This document shows, in pieces, positions 54,228 through 61,479 of a stretch of 64,000 nt of DNA. The stretch lies in the NCBI RefSeq assembly GCF_002218085.1, contig NZ_BDUC01000002.1, forward strand, positions 310,001 through 374,000, read 5' to 3'. The translations under genes and the position numbers were made by a program. This DNA comes from Tolypothrix sp. NIES-4075 (lineage in GTDB: Bacteria > Cyanobacteriota > Cyanobacteriia > Cyanobacteriales > Nostocaceae). Under the pieces are notes generated by a model, which saw only the letters and a list, made by a program, of their open reading frames with translations, searched no databases and was not told where the DNA came from. Numbering within the stretch: position 1 is the first letter of the stretch; every line of letters starts with the position of its first letter.

Positions 54228-54905
54228 CTAGAAAGCTCCTACTTTTGCAAATATGACGTAGATTGTTTTCAAAATCAACTGCAAGTCATACAGTGGATGC
54301 CAATTTGCTTGATAACGCAAGTCTAAATCGACCACTTGCTCAAAATTTTTCACGCTTGAACGACCGTTAACTTGCCATTCACCAGTCATCCCTGGTTTAA
54401 CGTTTAAACGTTGCCAGTGACGCTGATTGTAGTAAGCTACTTCATCAGCGGTAGGGGGACGGGTTCCGACTAAACTCATTTCCCCTACTAGCACATTCCA
54501 AAACTGGGGAAGTTCATCCAAGCTGGTACTTCTTAAAAAGCGTCCCACTTTTGTTACACGGAAGTCATTTTTATTTTTAAATAAAAGTCCATTAGCTTCG
54601 TTATCCACTAACGATTTTAATTTTTCGGCATCAACAACCATCGATCGGAATTTACGCATACGAAATGAACGTCCTTGTAGTCCATAACGTTCTTGAGCGA
54701 AGAAAATTGGACCGGGACTATCGATTTTAATTGCCAGTGCTATCGGCACAAAGGCGATCGCTAAAATCAAAAGTCCTATCAAGCTTCCGAAAATATCTAA
54801 ACAACGTTTAAGTTTAGACTGTACTGATGGGTGAGGGGTAAGTTCTAATTCCCAAACTTGTGAAGTTGCACCCTGGAAAACGGTTTTTAATGGTGTTTGG
54901 TACAT
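54228..54905 (-). CDS. Exopolysaccharide sugar transferase (WcaJ/RfbP type)
   Basis: A 225-residue bacterial sugar transferase. A TM helix (DIFGSLIGLLILAIAFVPIAL) precedes KFRSMVVDAEK, RFLRSTSLDELPQFWNVL and LVGTRPPTADEV, the diagnostic core. It transfers a sugar phosphate to undecaprenyl phosphate and starts polysaccharide units. galE is 8 kb away, with no operon. The C-terminus is complete. Confidence 0.92.
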   Translation of the reverse strand: MYQTPLKTVFQGATSQVWELELTPHPSVQSKLKRCLDIFGSLIGLLILAIAFVPIALAIKIDSPGPIFFAQERYGLQGRSFRMRKFRSMVVDAEKLKSLVDNEANGLLFKNKNDFRVTKVGRFLRSTSLDELPQFWNVLVGEMSLVGTRPPTADEVAYYNQRHWQRLNVKPGMTGEWQVNGRSSVKNFEQVVDLDLRYQANWHPLYDLQLILKTIYVIFAKVGAF

Positions 54906-55473
54906 TGCCGAGCCGAATATTAAGCGAAGAACGTAAAATCACGGAGCTTAATTCGACTATAGACTTAGCTTCAAGAAAAGAAAATCCATCTCCCCAGTAG
55001 TTTCACTGAATCTTCATCAATCAGATTCAGATCATCATATTTGATAAACTTAATGTAAAGTTAATTAAATATTACTTATGGTGGATGAAAAATCTTTTTA
55101 AATGTGAAGTTAAGATGTATTCATGTTAGAATTTCCTACTAAATGAGTGCATATACTAAAGAAAATTTCCCACTTCACTCGTTCTGCCGTTAGTCAAGCT
55201 CTGCAAAAAGGTCGGCTGATAAATTCAAAAATATCTGACACAGATGTAAAACGCATCCTTCAAGGATAAATTTTACTAAGTAATGTGCCGGATGGCGCTG
55301 TTTGCAAAATGAAAATGTGAGTTAATGCGAAAGCAATCATCACAACTAAAGAGCAAGACCTTTATATATTCAGCAAAAGCACCGAGGAATAAAATCGCAA
55401 ACAGTAGCACAATAGCAGCGAATGCATTGTGCTTGTATTAACTTATTCAAACATTAGTAGTGAGATTACTTTT
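54906..55473. other. 568-bp intergenic region
   Basis: A hairpin with CTGAATCT (55006) and AGATTCAG (55023) arms lies in AT-rich sequence. From ~55152 to 55269 one plus-strand frame reads HFTRSAVSQALQKGRLINSK and ends in TAA, without a start; it may be a gene remnant. Confidence 0.35.
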
Positions 55474-55806
55474 ATGCTCTCTCAATCTTGGGGTGTTACA
55501 GACATGGTATCAGCAGGAGTCGAAGTTAAAATAAATCGCCTAGAATCGATTGTTGAACAAATAGGGGAAGCAGTACTTGCTACCACGGAAACTATTGAAC
55601 GTCTCGCTGAAAGAGTAGATACTATCAGCGTGCAAGTAGAAGAACAGGGAAAGCAGGTACAGCAGCAGGGTTATCAAATTTTGGCATTATGTGATGCAGT
55701 GCAGACCCTTGCTGAATCTCAGGATGATACACTGCAAAGGCTAAATCATCTGACACATACCTTAGACCGCTTGATGGCATTGATTCAAGGCACACCTGAA
55801 GGATGA
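55474..55806 (+). CDS. Small coiled-coil protein
   Basis: A 110-residue protein, almost wholly helical. Heptad pattern from residue ~18 (IVEQIGEAVLATTETIERLA, then VDTISVQVEEQGKQVQQQG) to ~105 predicts a long coiled coil. No catalytic motif. Start at 55474 (or 55504). It resembles the small coiled-coil proteins common in cyanobacteria, with unknown role. Confidence 0.65.
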   Translation: MLSQSWGVTDMVSAGVEVKINRLESIVEQIGEAVLATTETIERLAERVDTISVQVEEQGKQVQQQGYQILALCDAVQTLAESQDDTLQRLNHLTHTLDRLMALIQGTPEG

Positions 55807-55940
55807 AGCTATATCGTTCGCATCTAACGAGGATATCCCAAGTATTAAGTAGGAAGTGAACAATTTTCGGTCAAGATTACTTGCTTATATCTAAATTCAT
55901 GCTTTTCCCCGTTAGATGAGTGCGACCGATACCCAGCAAG

Positions 55941-56621
55941 TTAAACTCTTAACTGAGTAACAGCAATTTTACCGGAAAAACATACATCGACATCGCTGCC
56001 TGGAGTGCGATCGCGTTTGCTATATTCTCCTGCATAATAAAAATCATCGCCATCAATTCGGTAATTAATCGGTAACGGTTTGGTACAAGGTTGGCAAAAT
56101 ACCACTTCTGGATCTGGTTCTCCCGGCACTAAATGTGGTAAATTTACATTCCAAAAACTCCCAGGCTCTAAAGGACGCTGAAGTAAGTCAGCTAAAACGC
56201 CTTCTGTCCATCTTGCCGCTACATCCCAATCTACATTCAGCTTGCCTTTACGATAGTGAGAAACCGCGATTCCGGGAATACCGTGCATCGCACCTTCTCT
56301 AACAGCAGCCACAGTTCCGGAAATATACGCATCAACTCCTAAGTTTCCCCCAGCGTTGATCCCCGATAAAACATACTTGACATTTTTGGTAATTTGTGAT
56401 ATTGCGATTCTGATACAATCGGCGGGAGTGCCAGCGATCGCATATTCGCGGTCAGAACGTCGCTGTAAGTGAATGGGACGAGTTGTAGTTACTTGATGTC
56501 CGCAACCCGATTGATGGTGTTTGGGAGCGGCAATAATTATATCTTGACCATTGACAGCTTTGAGCAGCGATTTAATTCCGGGAGCGTCGATTCCGTCGTC
56601 ATTGGTGAGGATGAGAGTCAT
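55941..56621 (-). CDS. surE: 5'/3'-nucleotidase SurE
   Basis: A 226-residue SurE phosphatase. The metal site is LTNDDGIDAPG at the N-terminus, with SGCGHQVT, GTPADC and SGINAGGNLG (GxNxGxN-type) following. It dephosphorylates nucleoside monophosphates. The start at 56621 places LILTNDDG at the normal distance from the N-terminus; an upstream Met at 56651 is possible. Single gene. Confidence 0.92.
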   Translation of the reverse strand: MTLILTNDDGIDAPGIKSLLKAVNGQDIIIAAPKHHQSGCGHQVTTTRPIHLQRRSDREYAIAGTPADCIRIAISQITKNVKYVLSGINAGGNLGVDAYISGTVAAVREGAMHGIPGIAVSHYRKGKLNVDWDVAARWTEGVLADLLQRPLEPGSFWNVNLPHLVPGEPDPEVVFCQPCTKPLPINYRIDGDDFYYAGEYSKRDRTPGSDVDVCFSGKIAVTQLRV

Positions 56622-56665
56622 ATAGCGGTTAAGAGAAAGCGTGCAATACAAATTGTAGAGACATT

Positions 56666-56745
56666 AGACTTCTTGCAGAAGTAGGGAACTCTTAACAGGG
56701 AACTCTTAACAGAACGTCGTAAAATCTCATTTTTGCAAGAGGTCT
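56666..56745. mobile_element. 80-bp MITE-like element with ATT target duplication
   Basis: Ends AGACTTCTTGCA (56666-56677) and TGCAAGAGGTCT (56734-56745) are inverted with one mismatch. ATT flanks both (56663-56665, 56746-56748). Outside it GTAGAGAC (left) and GTCTCTA (right) are the arms of a palindromic repeat that the element has split. A 14-base direct repeat (GGGAACTCTTAACA) is inside. Confidence 0.72.
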
Positions 56746-56879
56746 ATTAAATGTAACGTCTCTAGTATGTATTTAATTCACGTAATGCTGTTTGAGATCG
56801 CTAGATGTAGCCCAACATATTTTTAGTGACATACTCCCAAACGTTTCTTACTCACCAAAAGTACTCGTGCTACAGCAAA

Positions 56880-57030
56880 TAATCCAGAGAGATAGGAAGG
56901 TTCCGGAACCTTCTGGGATGGGTTGTCACACAGATTACAAGGCTTTCGCTTGTGGTGCTATTGTTGCTAAACCAGTTAATGTCAAGAACGCGATCGCTCC
57001 CAGGCGTTTGCAGCGTAAGCTTGCAGATAT
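56880..57030 (+). pseudogene. Possible PEP-CTERM gene tail remnant
   Basis: One frame reads KVPEPSG at 56908-56928, followed by sequence that with a frameshift gives a short hydrophobic and then basic (RRLQRKL) stretch. No body of the gene is found upstream. Confidence 0.3.
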
Positions 57031-57160
57031 AAAGCGTAATTTCTCGTTATTTACAAACCATCTTTGCATCATAAAAACTTTCATTTCTGTATTTGTGAAG
57101 TTCCTGCTGTCTCTGCTTGTCTAACCAAAATCGGGGAATATACGTATAGTTTCTCAGATT

Positions 57161-57340
57161 TTTTGTTAAGAGACAATTTCGTGCCCCGTCTCGGACAACT
57201 AATTTGCCAGTATCAATCCTCAAATTTCCGGCATTTCCGGTTCCTTGAGTTGCAGTAGTAATCTGACTGCTATCGTTGAGCGTCACTGAGTTAGGGGCAT
57301 TTATGGTGATGCTTCCTGCTTCACAAGCGCCAAAGGTTGT
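57161..57340 (-). pseudogene. Fragment of filamentous-haemagglutinin-like exoprotein
   Basis: About 55 codons read AGSITINAPNSVTLNDSSQI and NAGNLRIDTGKLVVRDGA, typical of the beta-helix of two-partner secretion exoproteins in cyanobacteria. Both sides run into unrelated sequence, so it is a remnant. No secretion partner (TpsB) is next to it. Confidence 0.65.
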
Positions 57341-57451
57341 CCCAGATCCTAAAAAACTTCCGAATCTTTTTCTACTGACATATTGCAAACCATCAAGCAA
57401 CTTGCTAGGAAATTTCTCCATAGGATATAATTAACACATCGTTTACAGAGT

Positions 57452-57502
57452 CCGCTCCCAAGCACTTGGGTTAATCCCAAAACCCAAGGCTGGGACGGTT
57501 TT
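57452..57502 (+). terminator. Strong orphan hairpin terminator
   Basis: Arms with ACTTGGGTT and AACCCAAG, extended by TCCCA/TGGGA and CCG/CGG, are followed by TTTTTC. It points to the right, with no plus-strand gene ending before it. It may belong to a decayed gene or attenuate a long psb32 leader. Confidence 0.65.
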
Positions 57503-57805
57503 TCTTCAATCAAGCTGTAACATAAATTTGCCCAGGTTTGAAGTTAGATCGTAGTTTTTTGGCAGAATATCCCACCTGGTCGAATCTTCGATTTGGCTGG
57601 ATGACCTTTCCCCAAACTTAAGTGCTGAAAATTAAAAGACTCATAAGCGTTAAAACGCTTACTACAAAAGAAGGAGGGGTTTTAAGTTTTTCTACTCCCT
57701 AGACCCTATCCTGAAACGGAAAAGTGGAGAAAAGCAGTTAAAGATGTGATTTTTTACAGTAGTTGTGTAGTATTTTGTCGGAAGAAGGTATGAAGGATTC
57801 ATCTC

Positions 57806-58549
57806 ATGAAAGAGCTCCTCAATCAAGTATTTAGCATGACAAAACACTTAGTAAGGCTTATTCTGCCCCTGGTGATGATAATTTTGGCTTCGTCGCTGGT
57901 TGCTACACCGGCTTTCGCGACAGGTGTATATGATATGCCGAATCTTACACCGGGCAGCACCTGGGTTGTGGATAAAGGCGAAGTTATTAGTCTCTTTAAT
58001 GAAGGTAAAATTAGCAGTGCTTTGGAAGACTTAGCAAAGCAAACTGGTAATGAAGTGAGAATAGTGACAGTTCGCCGTCTCGATTACGGAGAAACACCGG
58101 AAAGCTTCACCAAAGCGCTTTTTGAAAAATGGTTTCCCACAAAAGAGCAAAGAGCAAATCAAAGCATACTGATGATTGACACCGTTACCAACGGTACGGC
58201 TATTATTAGTGGCGATAAAGTCAAATCTTTGATGCCAGAAGCGATCGCTAATAGTATCGCGACTGAAACCTTGGCAGAACCGTTAAGAAACGGTAACAAA
58301 TACAATCAAGCATTTCTCGATGCAAGCGATCGCCTTGTTGCCGTCCTCTCCGGTCAACCCGACCCAGGACCACCCCAAATCGCCGAAACAGTGCAAGTAG
58401 AAGGCACATTTAAGAACGCAGAAGAAACCGAAAATATCAAAGGTAATGCTACTGCTTGGGTAGTAGGACTTCTAATCGCCGCTACCGTCATCCCGATGGC
58501 AACTTACTACATCTATCTAGTAATTCAACCATCTTCTGACGGGCAATAA
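57806..58549 (+). CDS. psb32: Psb32 (TPM domain) photosystem II protein
   Basis: A 247-residue protein with a signal peptide (VMIILASSLVATPAFA) and TPM domain (~45-190; GSTWVVDKGEVISLFNEGKI, then ILMIDTVTNGTAIISG), and a C-terminal TM helix (AWVVGLLIAATVIPMATYYI). Psb32/TLP18.3 helps repair photosystem II under light stress in the thylakoid lumen. Length and order match cyanobacterial Psb32. AAGGA lies about ten bases before the ATG. Confidence 0.87.
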   Translation: MKELLNQVFSMTKHLVRLILPLVMIILASSLVATPAFATGVYDMPNLTPGSTWVVDKGEVISLFNEGKISSALEDLAKQTGNEVRIVTVRRLDYGETPESFTKALFEKWFPTKEQRANQSILMIDTVTNGTAIISGDKVKSLMPEAIANSIATETLAEPLRNGNKYNQAFLDASDRLVAVLSGQPDPGPPQIAETVQVEGTFKNAEETENIKGNATAWVVGLLIAATVIPMATYYIYLVIQPSSDGQ

Positions 58550-58559
58550 AGATTGTTAA

Positions 58560-58735
58560 GGGTTAGTTGATATTGGTTAGTTGATAGTGGTTAATTGTTA
58601 GTTGATAGTGGTTAGTGGTTAGTGGTTAGGAGTTAATTGTTAGGGGTTAGGAGTTAGTAGAACAACTCACACCCATCCACCAACTACTAACAACTAACAA
58701 CTAACAACTAGCAACTATCCACCAACAACTAATCT
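58560..58735. repeat. STRR inverted cluster between psb32 and DUF4346 genes
   Basis: The left half is TTAGTTGATAGTGG and TTAGTGG heptamers; the right half has CTAACAA heptamers and CCACCAAC. The halves are complementary, so a long imperfect hairpin forms between two convergent genes and may end both transcripts. Confidence 0.75.
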
Positions 58736-59112
58736 TGAACATACTCTTGCCCTGTCAGCAAAGCAACCTCAGCGCGGACAAATTCTCGACCCAAATAAGC
58801 TGCATGGTCAAAAAGACTTACTGGACAGGGCTGAGTTTCTTCAAAAATCTTTATACAAAGTTCCTTAGCCGTCCTCCCTGTAAATACTGTTGTGTGAGTT
58901 CTTTGCACCTTACCCCGTGCTGGAATCACTTTTCCCGTTTCTGGATCGACAGCTAAACCTTGCTCATCAATCACATTTGTGAAATGCTTGGCAGAAATTA
59001 AACCCGCCTCCTGATCCAGATAAATAATAAAATATCCATTCGGGTCAAGGTCAATGTGACGCTGAGAAAGCTTATCATCAATTGCCGCCAATTTTTCAAC
59101 TGTCAAATCCAT
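58729..59112 (-). CDS. DUF4346 protein
   Basis: A 127-residue protein of the cyanobacterial DUF4346 family (HIDLDPNGYFIIYLDQEAGL, then FTGRTAKELCIKIFEE and DHAAYLGREFVRAE). Some family members are fused to tetrahydromethanopterin methyltransferase-like domains. Cytosolic, function unknown. Start at 59112; ATG at 59130 is an alternative. The stop lies within the repeat cluster. Confidence 0.82.
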   Translation of the reverse strand: MDLTVEKLAAIDDKLSQRHIDLDPNGYFIIYLDQEAGLISAKHFTNVIDEQGLAVDPETGKVIPARGKVQRTHTTVFTGRTAKELCIKIFEETQPCPVSLFDHAAYLGREFVRAEVALLTGQEYVQD

Positions 59113-59200
59113 AGTCGCTCTAAAAATCAAATTTAATCAAGGTTTTTACACTTCTTCTTAAGTGTAATTCTTTATTCTCCCTTTTTTCTGCTATCCGTAA

Positions 59201-59848
59201 TTATGAGTTATATTTTCGATATATAGACTTTTCAAGTTCAAGCTTTTCTTCATCTATCCGTATTATCATGTCATCTTCTTCCCCATATTCATCTGGTATA
59301 AGTTGATATAAACCTAACTCACAGCATTCTGCAATTACAGATATCATGTTTGTGAGACTTTTATAAACTCTTAATGGATTATCAAGAAAAATATAATCGA
59401 TAAGATAAATTGGAGATGGATCGAGATCGCCAACTATATATAGAATTCTTTTATTCTCAAATGAGGCAATAGGAAACCATTTTTGATCCCATCCTGTATA
59501 ATTATCATACGGCTTATTCATCATAGTTGATTGTTCAAGTTGCCATAAATCATGATAATTTGAAATCGAGTATTGTAAAGTACAGAATGAAGTGGGCGAA
59601 CTACTAAATAATTGATCTGGAAATAGGAATTCGACTAGTGGATAATAATTGTTAAAACCAAGGTCGGTTATTCCATTTCGCCATTGATAAAGTTCATAAA
59701 TTTCCTCAGATAATTTGAATGGCAAATCCTTGACGATTTTGTCAATCTGCTGGCGAGTTAAACCTGGATTATAGCAATCAGCCATTTCAAGATTGGTAGA
59801 TTTTAACCAATCGAAAATGTATTCCAGTTCATCTGTAAGTTCAGACAT
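59201..59848 (-). CDS. SMI1/KNR4 family protein
   Basis: A 215-residue SMI1/KNR4 (SUKH) domain protein: NPGLTRQQIDKIVKDLPFKL and LSEEIYELYQWRNG, then YPLVEFLFPDQL and WFPIASFENKRILYIVGD. SUKH proteins are often immunity proteins of contact-dependent toxins. No toxin is adjacent, so it may be an orphan immunity gene or have another role. It is AT-rich relative to its neighbours, which would suit horizontal gain. Confidence 0.82.
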   Translation of the reverse strand: MSELTDELEYIFDWLKSTNLEMADCYNPGLTRQQIDKIVKDLPFKLSEEIYELYQWRNGITDLGFNNYYPLVEFLFPDQLFSSSPTSFCTLQYSISNYHDLWQLEQSTMMNKPYDNYTGWDQKWFPIASFENKRILYIVGDLDPSPIYLIDYIFLDNPLRVYKSLTNMISVIAECCELGLYQLIPDEYGEEDDMIIRIDEEKLELEKSIYRKYNS

Positions 59849-59971
59849 GCAACTAACCTTTTCATCTCAAAATTTTAAAGTCACGGTAGCTAAAATCTTT
59901 TAGCAGCATTGAATGCCGAACTAATGAGACATTATTCGGCATCCATTACCACATTCATCACCTCATTAAAA

Positions 59972-61183
59972 TTAAGAATCTTTTTGAGTAAACGGCAACT
60001 CTGCATTCATCCCATCAATTTCTTGCTGTTCTAGTTCATTCACCTCACGAATATAAGGGCGTAAAATCTGTTCTAAACGACTATTGTAAAAGCGGTGCAA
60101 ACTGTGATTGGGCATAGCTGGAAAACCGCGACGTTTTTTATGACGTCCCCCAGCACCCGGGTCAAAAGTTTGAATTTTGTTAGCGATCGCCCATTCAATT
60201 GGTGAATAATAGCAAGCATCAAAATGCAAGTTGTCTATTTCTTGAAAACTACCCCAATAACGACCATAAAGGCGATCGCCTTTATATAAACAAAAAGACA
60301 TTCCCAAAGGTAGGCGATTATCTTGCTCGCTGTATGCAGCAACAAACAATACCCGATGGCGATAATTAGCGTGTAACTGCTCAAAAAATTGCTTTGTTAA
60401 ATACTTGCTACCCCACCAGCCAAATTTATCACAGGTATCCGCGTAGAAGTCGTACATCAAAGGAAACAGGGAATGGGGAATTTCATCACCTGTGAGTTTT
60501 TCCAATCGTAAACCGATTTTTTCCACCGCTTTGCGTTCGCGTTTGATATTGCGGCGCTGATTGGCGTTAAACACACCCAAATAATCATCAAAGGTGTTAA
60601 AGCCGAGATTTTCCCAGATGTAGCTGTGGTGCAGCCAAGTTGTAAAACCAAGGCGTTCTAAAACCAGACGCCATTGGGGATCTACATAGAGAAAATGACA
60701 GCCAGAAATTTTATTTTTGGTGCAGAAAGCGTCTATTTCATGCACCATGAGCGATGTTATTTCATCTTCATCTTCTCCGGGTGCAATCAAAAATCGATAG
60801 CCTTCTGCCGGGGTAAACGGTGTCATTCCCAGCAGTTTTGGGTAATAGCGCACACCAATGCGATCGGCTAACTCTGCCCACTGATGATCGAAGACAAATT
60901 CACCATAACTATGTCCTTTCAGGTAAAGTGGGGCAGCAGCAATCAGAGTTCTGTCTCGCCACACTGTCAAGTGATTTGGCAACCAACCAGTTTTTCTAGT
61001 TGCGCTGCCGGAAGTTTCTAGATTATTCAGCCATTCCCACTCTAAAAACGGGGTTTTGAGTGTCATTGCTAAAGCATCCCAAGCATTTTGGGGAATTTCA
61101 GCAATTTTATTAATCCAGGCGGCAGAATAGCGAGGCTTGAGTTGTTCGACCATTGGAGGCTTTGGAGATACAAAACTTTGCAA
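59972..61183 (-). CDS. COG3146 (DUF482) GNAT-like acyltransferase
   Basis: A 403-residue protein of the peptidogalycan-biosynthesis/DUF482 family with a double GNAT-like fold. Diagnostic parts are FLEWEWLNNLETSGS, HHSYIWENLGFNTFDDYLG, RRNIKRERKAVEKIGL and DPGAGGRHKKRRGF. The family resembles FemAB transferases; the acceptor is unknown. It starts ATG at 61183 and stands alone. Confidence 0.85.
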   Translation of the reverse strand: MQSFVSPKPPMVEQLKPRYSAAWINKIAEIPQNAWDALAMTLKTPFLEWEWLNNLETSGSATRKTGWLPNHLTVWRDRTLIAAAPLYLKGHSYGEFVFDHQWAELADRIGVRYYPKLLGMTPFTPAEGYRFLIAPGEDEDEITSLMVHEIDAFCTKNKISGCHFLYVDPQWRLVLERLGFTTWLHHSYIWENLGFNTFDDYLGVFNANQRRNIKRERKAVEKIGLRLEKLTGDEIPHSLFPLMYDFYADTCDKFGWWGSKYLTKQFFEQLHANYRHRVLFVAAYSEQDNRLPLGMSFCLYKGDRLYGRYWGSFQEIDNLHFDACYYSPIEWAIANKIQTFDPGAGGRHKKRRGFPAMPNHSLHRFYNSRLEQILRPYIREVNELEQQEIDGMNAELPFTQKDS

Positions 61184-61479
61184 AAGCTTTTTTTAGGGTA
61201 ACTTACGAAAGTGCCCTCAGGCGCTTTAGCCGAATGGCACTAAGAAAAGCGATCGCAAATGCATAAAAAAGCTGAAAGTCCTCAATTCAAAAGAATTAGG
61301 CAACGACCAACTTTTAGCGCCTTCATAGGATTCCTGTGAGTTTCCTCCTCAGTCTGGGTACTCTGAAGGAAAGATTTGTCACAGTCCCTTTCATCTTTTA
61401 AGTCGGGAATGAAGAGTTGGGGATTTTCTGATTATCGCCCTGCAACTACAAATAAAAAGTGTTGATTGGAGTTTGTTTT
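61184..61479. other. Divergent intergenic region
   Basis: Contains a hairpin with AGTGCC and GGCACT arms near 61210-61240 and a HIP1 site. The promoters of the acyltransferase and kinase genes should lie here; no clear consensus. Confidence 0.4.

Noticed and set aside
56792..57124. 110-codon plus-strand open frame as a real gene
   Set aside because: Only the KVPEPSG part has family character; the rest is composed of AT-rich noncoding sequence, so at most a remnant.
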